The translations under genes were made by a program, and so were the position numbers. Positions 57,567 through 64,000 of a stretch of DNA of 64,000 bases are shown one piece after another. How positions within the stretch are numbered: the stretch's first letter is position 1; each line of letters begins with the position of its first letter. Below the pieces are notes generated by a model that was not told where the DNA came from, did not search any database, and saw only the letters and a list, made by a program, of their open reading frames with translations. The stretch covers positions 1-64,000 of the forward strand of contig UCOA01000068.1 of assembly GCA_900474095.1 (NCBI GenBank), written 5' to 3'. The stretch is from Hyphomicrobiales bacterium (GTDB lineage Bacteria > Pseudomonadota > Alphaproteobacteria > Rhizobiales > Rhizobiaceae).

Positions 57567-58610
57567 ATGCACTACAAGACACTCGGCCGCACCGGCATCC
57601 GCATTTCCGAAATCTGCCTCGGCACCATGACCTGGGGCTCGCAAAACACCGAGGCCGAGGCCCATGAGCAGCTCGGCTACGCTTTTGAAGAAGGCATCAA
57701 CTTCATCGACACGGCCGAGCTCTATCCGGTGACGCCGCTTTCGGCCGAGACGCAGGGGCGTACCGAAGCCTATATCGGGACGTGGCTGAAGGCGCGCGGA
57801 AAACGCGATGACGTCGTCGTCGCCACCAAGGTCGCCGGCCCCGGCCGCCCCTATATCCGCGGTGGCAGCCCGATGAGCCCTGCCACCATGCGGACCGCGC
57901 TCGATGAAAGCCTGAAACGGCTCCAGACGGATTATGTCGATCTCTATCAGCTGCATTGGCCGAATCGCGGCCACTACCACTTTCGCAATGCCTGGACCTA
58001 CGATCCGTCGAAGCAGGACACGTCGACCGTGCCCGGTGAACTGCTTGCGATCCTCGAAACGCTCGGAGAATTCGTTCAGGCTGGCAAGGTCCGCGCCATC
58101 GGCCTGTCGAACGACACCGCCTGGGGCGCGATGACGATGCTGTCACTTGCCGAGAAACACGGCCTGCCGCGCATCGCCTCCATACAGAACGAATACAACT
58201 TCCTCTACCGCGCATTCGATCTCGACCTTGCCGAAGTCAGCCATCACGAGGATATCGGCCTGCTCGCCTATTCGCCGCTCGCCGCCGGGCTGATGACCGG
58301 CAAATATCTCAACGGCGCGTGCCCTGAAGGCTCCCGCCTCAGCATCAACGGCGACCTCGGCGGCCGCTACACCGAATACCAGGAACCCGCCGTCGCCGCC
58401 TATGCCGAGCTCGCCCGCGCCCACGGCCTCGATCTCGCCCAGATGCAGCTCGCCTTCAGCCTCACCCGCCCCTTCATGACCTCGGTCATCATCGGCGCGA
58501 CAAGCATGGCGCAGTTGAAGACGAATATCAGCGCCAAGGAGGTAAAGCTGCCGGCGGCGGTGATGAAAGAGATCGGCCGTCTGCACCGACAGTTCCCGGC
58601 GCCGATCTGA
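57567..58610 (+). CDS. Aldo/keto reductase (Tas-like)
   Basis: The 347-residue TIM-barrel NADP(H) oxidoreductase begins HYKTLGRTGIRISEICLGTM. The catalytic tetrad is visible: Asp and Tyr in IDTAELYP, Lys in VATKVAGP, His in YQLHWPN. NADP contacts are in SVIIGATSMAQLKTN. The length and insert match E. coli Tas. The substrate is unknown. Followed by a mosaic repeat. Confidence 0.9.
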   Translation: MHYKTLGRTGIRISEICLGTMTWGSQNTEAEAHEQLGYAFEEGINFIDTAELYPVTPLSAETQGRTEAYIGTWLKARGKRDDVVVATKVAGPGRPYIRGGSPMSPATMRTALDESLKRLQTDYVDLYQLHWPNRGHYHFRNAWTYDPSKQDTSTVPGELLAILETLGEFVQAGKVRAIGLSNDTAWGAMTMLSLAEKHGLPRIASIQNEYNFLYRAFDLDLAEVSHHEDIGLLAYSPLAAGLMTGKYLNGACPEGSRLSINGDLGGRYTEYQEPAVAAYAELARAHGLDLAQMQLAFSLTRPFMTSVIIGATSMAQLKTNISAKEVKLPAAVMKEIGRLHRQFPAPI

Positions 58611-58696
58611 ACACAGAAAGGCCGTCAGCGGCTCTCCGTACCAGAGAGTGTGAGACCGATATGGTTGCGGCCGGGATCTTCCGAGCCCATACAAAA

Positions 58697-58889
58697 ATGG
58701 CCCGCTGCATGCAGCAGGCCATTCAGATGCCGACAAAGTCACATTATCGGCAGGTCATTGGGGACATTCAGCGGCAGTCAAACCCCCGTCGTTCCTGTGC
58801 TTGTCACAGGAATCCAGCCAGCCCAAGTCATTGGGCTGAAGGTCTTTGACCCGGGCAGTCTGAGTGGCTCGCTGCGTGCAGCAGGCCAT
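58697..58889. repeat. Mosaic palindromic repeat element
   Basis: Four blocks: a near-perfect 26-bp palindrome (58697-58722); TTCCTGTG / CACAGGAA with a 5-base loop (58792-58812); CAGCCCAA / TTGGGCTG with a 4-base loop (58819-58838); and a second copy of the first block with 3 changes (58864-58889). The middle palindrome CCTGTG-N-CACAGG is, from memory, common in rhizobial intergenic repeats. The outer copies form flanking direct repeats 167 bases apart, suggesting an inserted mosaic element. Confidence 0.75.
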
Positions 58890-58902
58890 AGTAAATCAAG
58901 GC

Positions 58903-59946
58903 TTACGAACGCTTCCTGATCGTGCCGTAGACGATGTTACGGTTGGTGCCGAACCAGACACTCGCGTCAACGCTGTTGCGCTCGACGCTCGAATTGATGA
59001 CGTTCCACATATCCGCCTCCGAGCGCAGCAGCAGCGCCCAGTTCATGTAGGACTCCATATAACCGTCGTCGGCCATGTCCTGCGCGAAATTGGCGAAGAG
59101 GAAGACGCCGCCCGGCTTCAGCATTTCCATGCAGGCCTGCGTCAGCTTGACCGCGACCTTGTCGGCAAGATAGTCGTAGAGGCCAGCGGCATAGATGAAA
59201 TCGAACTTGCCGAGCTGATGCTTCTTGCTGAGCAGCCCACGCACGGAACCATCGATCGCCTCGATGCAGGTGCCCTGGAAATCCCGTGTAATCGATCCGA
59301 TGCTGAGCGGGTCCTGATCAAGAGCGACCCACCGCTTGATCCGCCCTTCCTTGAGCGCGACCGAGCTGTCGGCTTCACGCAAATGACCGGCCGCTACCGT
59401 CAGAATCTCGGTATCGGGACCTTTTTCTGCAGCGATCTCGTCAACGTAGCGGGTCAGAATGTCCCGCCGCTCTCTTACAGCGACGGGGCCCGGAGCGTTC
59501 CTGGTATATTCATAGATCCCGAGCCCAAGTGGAGTTGACTTTGCGACTTCGTGCGCAACGGCGGGGTGGCCATAGATGAAGTCGATCAAGCTCGCGTCGC
59601 CGGAATAGCCGCGCGGCTTCTCAAAAGACCAGCGCGTGAACGGATCCTGCTGAAAGATCGTGGCCGACGGATGGCTCTGTACGATCGGGATGAGCGCCTG
59701 CCAGACGCTTGGTTCGAACTTGTTGCGCGTCTCATGAAGCGCCCCGATAAGCCACTTTACAGTCTGCGCCGGATCGCTGCGTTCTTCGATCCGCTGCAAG
59801 GCAATCGCCAGCACGAGCGCAAGTTCAGCCTTCGCTGTTGCGAGCTGGTCATCGTGTCGATCGGTTTTGGTGGAGGAAAGTTCGGTGATGATGGCTTGGG
59901 GGGTAATCAGGCTTTCGCCGTCGAAAGCAATATTAAATTGGGACAC
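58903..59946 (-). CDS. SAM-dependent methyltransferase, EF/3-hydroxypalmitate methyl ester-type
   Basis: The 347-residue protein has an unusual N-terminal helical part (about 1-120) and a class I SAM-binding core at EILTVAAGHLREAD (about 190). The preceding segment EKPRGYSGDASLIDFIY resembles the KPRGYxGD motif of proteins annotated as extracellular factor (3-hydroxypalmitic acid methyl ester) biosynthesis. That substrate is inferred by analogy. It is divergent from a GGDEF-EAL protein, so a signalling role is plausible. Confidence 0.65.
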   Translation of the reverse strand: MSQFNIAFDGESLITPQAIITELSSTKTDRHDDQLATAKAELALVLAIALQRIEERSDPAQTVKWLIGALHETRNKFEPSVWQALIPIVQSHPSATIFQQDPFTRWSFEKPRGYSGDASLIDFIYGHPAVAHEVAKSTPLGLGIYEYTRNAPGPVAVRERRDILTRYVDEIAAEKGPDTEILTVAAGHLREADSSVALKEGRIKRWVALDQDPLSIGSITRDFQGTCIEAIDGSVRGLLSKKHQLGKFDFIYAAGLYDYLADKVAVKLTQACMEMLKPGGVFLFANFAQDMADDGYMESYMNWALLLRSEADMWNVINSSVERNSVDASVWFGTNRNIVYGTIRKRS

Positions 59947-60249
59947 TCGAACCTCGTGCGTTAATAGATCATTAATATAATGGTGAAAAATAGATGAAGT
60001 GCCAATCCGAGCGGCCGCGTTTTCGCGGGTTATGGTTAACGCACTCGCGCTGCGGTTGAGCCCGCCGCGGGTGCGTAGACGCGCGTCCCCAAGTTCAGAA
60101 AAAGTTAAGGCACCTGTCCTATTGTGCCGGAAATTGCTGCTCTTTCGATAGCTTGCCTATCCGGATGGCCAGCGTGGGGGGACTGAGACAGCGTCGACTG
60201 TTGGAAGCCCCGAGCTCTAGAGAATGCGACGCAACGCAATGGAAAGTGC
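59947..60249. promoter_or_regulatory. Divergent promoter region with CtrA-like site
   Basis: 302 bases between the methyltransferase and the GGDEF-EAL gene. ATGGTTAA (60032-60039) is the reverse complement of TTAACCAT, a CtrA-like half-site. No -35/-10 pair is secure. No gene or RNA is seen. Confidence 0.35.
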
Positions 60250-62253
60250 ATGAAGCACACGTTGGCCGACGTAGTTGAAATCGATCTCCATACCGAGCCG
60301 CCGAGACTGGCGTCGGCGGAGCTTCGTGCGCTCTATCGGGAGGAAGGCCAAAGCACGCGCAGACAGGCCACCAGACAAGGGCTCTGGATCGCCGTCGCCG
60401 CCTATCTCCTGTTTTCGATCACCGACATCTTGCTCGTTCCGGACGTCGCGCTCTACACGATCGCCGCACGTTTCGCCGTCGGCATCGTCGCAATCGCCGC
60501 GCTCGAAATACAGGTCCGCTTGAATGCCAGCGCGAACGCTATCGATGCTACCTGCGCTGCTGCGGTTATCCTGGCCTATGCCGGCTGGTTATGCACGGCG
60601 ATGATGACATCAGATGTTCAAAGCATATCCTACTACATGGTCTTCGGTGCCATCTTCATGATGAGCGTCAACCTGTTCTTCAGCTTCCACTTTCGACTTT
60701 CCGTCGTCGCATCGATTATCATTCTGCTCATTTTCCTGGCCGCTCTGCTGTCGTTTCCACCCATGGACCCCACCTACAAGCTCGCATTCGGCACCTTTTG
60801 TCTCTCGTGCTTCGTCTTCACGTCCTATGTGAACTGGAAACTCAACAGGGAACGCTACAAGGTCTTCCTCAACGCGCTCGAGGCGAAGGTTCAGCACAAC
60901 GAGGCGTCCGAACGGGGGAAAGCTCTGCTGAGGCTGTCGAATACCGATCCGTTGACGGGCCTTGCAAATCGCCGGGCAATCGACCAGAGGCTGCGTTACT
61001 ACTGGGACGACTGGCAAAAATCCGGCAGGAACTTTGCGGCGATCCTGATCGACGTCGATTTCTTCAAGAGATACAACGACTGCTACGGCCATCAGGAGGG
61101 CGATCGCTGCCTCATCCTCGTCGCCAATGCACTCGAGACCTCGATCAGCCCCTACGGCGGCTCTATCGGACGCTATGGCGGCGAAGAGTTCATCGTTCTT
61201 GCTCGCCTGGACACCGGCGAGCGAGTGGCTGAATTTGCGGAAGCGATAAGGCTCACGGTCGAGGACCTGGCGCTGGCGCATAGACAGCGGCGCGATGGGA
61301 CGTCGATCGTCACCGTCAGCGTTGGCGCCTCGTTTACCAGGAATCAAACTGGTACGAAGCTCGAGAAGATCATCCACGAGGCGGACCGCGCGCTGTATGC
61401 AGCCAAGGCAAGCGGTCGCAACTGTGTCCGCCTGTTCGATCCGAACGATCCCCAGAGCAGCGATGAGAGCGAGAATGTCGCAGCCTTGCTGAAGATCGCG
61501 ATCGACCAGAAGCTCGTTTCCCTCGTCTATCAGCCGATAAGAAACGTCGTGTCGGGCCAAGTCGAGGCCGTCGAGGCGCTGATGCGCCTGAGAATGCTGG
61601 ACGGCACCGCCGTGACGCCGAGCCTTTTCATTCCGGTCGCGGAACGAACCGGCGCCATCCTGGAGCTCGGGCGCTGGGCGATACGCACGGTATGCCGCGA
61701 ACTCCTGATGGACGACCACGTGCCGGTCGTCAGCGTCAACGTCTCGCCAATTCAGCTCAAGGCTCCCGGCTTTGCAGCGTCCGTCGCGGCGATCCTCGGA
61801 GAGACAGGCGTCGCCGGCGGTCGGCTGGCGCTGGAGATCACCGAAGGTCTCGAGATGGAGATGCACTCGGACGTTCTCCGCTGCATCAGCGACCTGAAGA
61901 CGCTGGGCATCAAGATTTGGCTCGATGATTTCGGAACGGGCTTTGCCGGTCTTTCGTGGCTTCGCCTGATCAATTTCGACACGGTGAAGATCGACCGCTC
62001 GTTCCTGCACGACTGCTGCACCTCGCGCGGCAAGGCCATGCTCCAGGATATCATCGGCCTCGTGCGAAATCGCGGCCACAAGATCCTCGTCGAAGGCGTG
62101 GAAAACGACGAGCAGCTCAGGTTCATGAAGGAATGCCAGATCGACCAGGTCCAGGGCTTCCACGTCGGCCGCCCGGCCCCCGCGCATAATTTCACGGCGC
62201 CCCCACCCGCAGACCCGCGCACGGCGCGGCTGGCAAGTCCCCTGCGGGGATGA
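60250..62253 (+). CDS. Bifunctional GGDEF-EAL membrane protein (cyclic-di-GMP turnover)
   Basis: The 667-residue protein has about five to six membrane helices in residues 35-205, a GGDEF domain with an intact GGEEF active-site motif (310-314) and an EAL domain (EAL at 442-444). The EAL domain has the expected Asn (VSVNVS), Glu (LEITEG), DDFGTG (559-564), KIDRSF and VEGVE motifs, so both synthesis and hydrolysis look possible. No RxxD inhibitory site is seen just ahead of GGEEF. The membrane part is not a named sensor (no MASE motif recognised). Divergent from the methyltransferase gene. Confidence 0.92.
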   Translation: MKHTLADVVEIDLHTEPPRLASAELRALYREEGQSTRRQATRQGLWIAVAAYLLFSITDILLVPDVALYTIAARFAVGIVAIAALEIQVRLNASANAIDATCAAAVILAYAGWLCTAMMTSDVQSISYYMVFGAIFMMSVNLFFSFHFRLSVVASIIILLIFLAALLSFPPMDPTYKLAFGTFCLSCFVFTSYVNWKLNRERYKVFLNALEAKVQHNEASERGKALLRLSNTDPLTGLANRRAIDQRLRYYWDDWQKSGRNFAAILIDVDFFKRYNDCYGHQEGDRCLILVANALETSISPYGGSIGRYGGEEFIVLARLDTGERVAEFAEAIRLTVEDLALAHRQRRDGTSIVTVSVGASFTRNQTGTKLEKIIHEADRALYAAKASGRNCVRLFDPNDPQSSDESENVAALLKIAIDQKLVSLVYQPIRNVVSGQVEAVEALMRLRMLDGTAVTPSLFIPVAERTGAILELGRWAIRTVCRELLMDDHVPVVSVNVSPIQLKAPGFAASVAAILGETGVAGGRLALEITEGLEMEMHSDVLRCISDLKTLGIKIWLDDFGTGFAGLSWLRLINFDTVKIDRSFLHDCCTSRGKAMLQDIIGLVRNRGHKILVEGVENDEQLRFMKECQIDQVQGFHVGRPAPAHNFTAPPPADPRTARLASPLRG

Positions 62254-62646
62254 GGCGATCACGCTAGGCGCTTTGCGCGTTAGCCCCTGGGCAAAGCGAA
62301 GTCGGCTTAAAGGAGAAGACCCCTGCCCGGCCCCTTGGACCCCGTCCGACGCGCGATACGGAAGACGGCACCAGCGCTAATTTCCGCTCGCCCCTTGCTT
62401 CCTGGCCGAAAATGCGTATAAGCGCGCTGTTCGCAACATCCGGTCTTCTGGCTGGTGGCTGAACGGAGGGCCGGTTTCCGATTTTAGAAACCTGTCAGGA
62501 CCTAAAGGGGTCCAGCCTCCCGTGTCTCCGCTCTCGACCGTCTCGAAACAACACTTTCTTGCCGGCTGCTTGCAGCCAATAGAACAGTCGTTGAGGCTTA
62601 GCCGCTGGGGTCCGGGTGACGATTAACGCAAGAAAGGCAAAGCCTC
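62254..62646. other. Intergenic region and rpsF leader
   Basis: 393 bases. It carries the probable promoter (62395-62422) and a leader of about 215 bases with hairpins GGTTTC/GAAACC (about 62472-62491) and GGACC/GGTCC (near 62499-62514). In many bacteria an S6:S18-binding structure in this leader represses the operon; that use here is inference. Confidence 0.5.
62395..62422 (+). promoter_or_regulatory. Probable sigma-70 promoter of the rpsF operon
   Basis: TTGCTT (62395-62400) and TATAAG (62417-62422) are spaced 16 bases apart, close to the housekeeping consensus, followed by a purine start area. Best promoter match in the region. Confidence 0.55.
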
Positions 62647-63096
62647 ATGGCTCTTTATGAACATGTATTCCTTGCCCGGCAGGATATTTCCGCTCAGCAG
62701 GTCGACGCTCTCGTCGAACAGTACAAGGGTGTACTGGAAGCTAACGGCGGAAAAGTCGGGCGCGTTGAAAACTGGGGCCTCAAGTCCCTGACGTACCGCA
62801 TCAACAAGAACCGCAAGGCTCACTACGTTCTGATGGACATCGATGCTCCGGCACCGGCCGTTCACGAAGTCGAGCGCCAGATGCGCATCAACGAAGACGT
62901 TCTTCGTTACATGACCATCGCTGTCGAAAAGCATGAAGACGGCCCGTCCGCCATGATGCAGAAGCGCGACCGCGACGACCGTCCGCGCCGCGATGGCGAC
63001 CGTCCTGACCGTGGTGGCTTCGGCGACCGTGGCCCGCGTCCGGACCGTGGTGATCGTGAAGACCGTCCGCGCCGTCCGCGCGAAGACCGGGCATAA
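62647..63096 (+). CDS. rpsF: 30S ribosomal protein S6
   Basis: The 149-residue protein has the S6 fold ([20 protein letters not shown] to about 95) and a long, Arg/Asp-rich tail of about 45 residues (repeats of D-R-P-R-R). The tail is longer than that of E. coli S6, typical of rhizobia. First gene of the rpsF-rpsR operon, 12 bases before rpsR. Confidence 0.97.
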   Translation: MALYEHVFLARQDISAQQVDALVEQYKGVLEANGGKVGRVENWGLKSLTYRINKNRKAHYVLMDIDAPAPAVHEVERQMRINEDVLRYMTIAVEKHEDGPSAMMQKRDRDDRPRRDGDRPDRGGFGDRGPRPDRGDREDRPRRPREDRA

Positions 63097-63108
63097 GGAG
63101 AAAAGATT

Positions 63109-63357
63109 ATGGCTGATACATTGTCCGCTCCCGCGCGCCGCCCGTTCCATCGCCGTCGCAAGACCTGCCCCTTCTCCGGCGCCAACGCGCCGAAGATCGA
63201 CTACAAGGACATCCGTCTCCTGCAGCGCTACATTTCCGAGCGCGGCAAGATCGTTCCGTCCCGGATCACGGCAGTCTCCCAGAAGAAGCAGCGTGAACTG
63301 GCCCAGGCCATCAAGCGCGCCCGCTTCCTCGGCCTCCTGCCCTACGTCATGTCCTAA
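63109..63357 (+). CDS. rpsR: 30S ribosomal protein S18
   Basis: The 82-residue protein has the S18 pattern [20 protein letters not shown] then [15 protein letters not shown] and ends [11 protein letters not shown]. It pairs with S6 in the small subunit. AAGGAG lies just before the ATG. Confidence 0.97.
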   Translation: MADTLSAPARRPFHRRRKTCPFSGANAPKIDYKDIRLLQRYISERGKIVPSRITAVSQKKQRELAQAIKRARFLGLLPYVMS

Positions 63358-63366
63358 TGCATGTCC

Positions 63367-63387
63367 CCTTGGAGCCTCGCTCCAAGG
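63367..63387 (+). terminator. Hairpin after rpsR
   Basis: CCTTGGAG (63367-63374) pairs with CTCCAAGG (63380-63387). There is no T tract, so it may only attenuate or be an RNA-processing site before the DUF2232 gene. Confidence 0.4.
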
Positions 63388-63603
63388 AAAGGCATATGCA
63401 ATGACTTGACTCTCCGTCAGTCTGTTGACTCGACGGTAGCTCATCAAGGTGAGGCGAACAGCCATCCGGCATCGCCTCACCTTCTCCCTTCCGCGTTGGG
63501 CGCGGATCGGAAACGCCGGCGCAGTTGCGCTAAAACCCATGTTGGGGCTCCATTCCTTTATCAGGAAAAGCCTCTAACTGCTTGAAAAGCAGGACAGCGA
63601 CCC

Positions 63604-64000
63604 GTGAAGACACTGAGTGCAACATCGCTGCTGACCGGCGCGCTTGCCGGCGTCACCGCCGCCCTGCTTCTGCTCGGGGCGACGCCGCAGTCGTATTTTG
63701 CCATCCTGCTCGTTATCGCTTCCGCGCTGCCTGTTCTCATTGCCGGGCTCGGCTGGGGCAATGCCGCCGCTGCCGTTGCCGTTGTCGTCGCGGGCCTCGG
63801 CCTTGCGTTGTTTGCCTCGCCGTTATCGGCCTTGTTCGTCGTGATCATCATGCTTGCGCCGGCCGCTTGGATCAGCCACCTCGCCAATCTGGCACGGCCG
63901 GCTTCCGAGATCGGCGGCCCGGAGGACGCGCTTGCCTGGTATCCGCTGTCCGATATCCTCGCCCACCTGGTGGCTCTGGTGACGGTCGCGGCCATCATCA
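63604..64000 (+). CDS. DUF2232 family membrane protein, N-terminal part
   Basis: A frame from a GTG at 63604 stays open to the window end (132 codons) and is hydrophobic: SYFAILLVIASALPVLIAGL, AAAAVAVVVAGLGLALFASP and SALFVVIIMLAPAAWISHLA are membrane helices. DUF2232 proteins commonly sit between rpsR and rplI in rhizobia, which matches. Function unknown. About 245 bases separate it from rpsR. Confidence 0.8.
   Translation, partial: MKTLSATSLLTGALAGVTAALLLLGATPQSYFAILLVIASALPVLIAGLGWGNAAAAVAVVVAGLGLALFASPLSALFVVIIMLAPAAWISHLANLARPASEIGGPEDALAWYPLSDILAHLVALVTVAAII

Noticed and set aside
58697-58889. Possible CRISPR-like repeat
   Set aside because: Only two copies of the 26-base unit and no regular spacers or cas genes; it is a palindromic mosaic element.
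60610-62262. Open frame opposite the GGDEF-EAL gene
   Set aside because: Antisense shadow; the plus strand carries all catalytic motifs.
1-64000. tRNA, rRNA, prophage or insertion sequence
   Set aside because: No cloverleaf, rRNA-like or transposase/integrase sequence was recognised by eye; a tRNA scan was not possible.

Overview
The window is 64 kb of dense, high-GC alphaproteobacterial chromosome, and gene content and order point to the family Rhizobiaceae (Rhizobium, Agrobacterium, Ensifer or a close relative). The pointers are the perM-hdaA-ppk-ppx and lptF-lptG-lptD-surA-pdxA-rsmA-gmk-yicC-mltG-fabF-acpP-fabG-fabD blocks, an Omp25/31-type porin-like protein, and palindromic intergenic repeats of rhizobial style. 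I see no prophage, insertion sequence, CRISPR array, tRNA or rRNA. Genus-level assignment is inference.

Layout. 1-9.7 kb: the N-terminal part of creD, aspS, an MFS permease, a Tat-exported multicopper oxidase, ribonuclease D, a frameshifted AraC remnant, a membrane class III nucleotide cyclase and a secreted phytase-like esterase. 9.8-15.5 kb (minus): perM, hdaA, ppk and ppx, linking replication control and polyphosphate turnover. 15.7-17.5 kb: purM-purN with a PIN-domain (VapC) remnant behind it. 17.5-24.3 kb: a molybdopterin oxidoreductase with a NudK-type hydrolase, RlmJ, a lipoprotein RNase T2, a GST, a GNAT and an outer-membrane beta-barrel. 24.6-29.0 kb: a pteridine-reductase-like SDR overlapping uvrC, then pgsA-moaD-moaE. 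29-40 kb is the most accessory-like part: an orphan LivH permease divergent from a CGNR regulator across a palindromic operator, Ndk, DinB, an ABC-F ATPase, an HExxH-type DUF2268 protein, GNAT, a sugar dehydrogenase, and a TetR-DUF418 pair.

39.8-57.3 kb holds cell-envelope and core genes. On plus are lptF-lptG-lptD-surA-pdxA-rsmA and an isoprenylcysteine-methyltransferase-like protein. On minus are pepA-holC, then fabD-fabG, acpP, fabF, mltG, yicC and gmk. LPS export, outer-membrane protein folding, fatty-acid synthesis and peptidoglycan termination therefore sit together. 57.5-64 kb: an aldo/keto reductase, a mosaic palindromic repeat, a SAM methyltransferase divergent from a GGDEF-EAL protein, and the rpsF-rpsR-DUF2232 operon with a long leader.

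Most of the window is ordinary core genome. The best candidates for novelty are the CGNR operator with orphan LivH, the methyltransferase/GGDEF-EAL divergent pair, large inverted repeats on both sides of mltG, the DUF2268 locus, and two gene remnants (AraC and VapC) that show past gene loss. I found no convincing undescribed multi-gene defence or mobile system.
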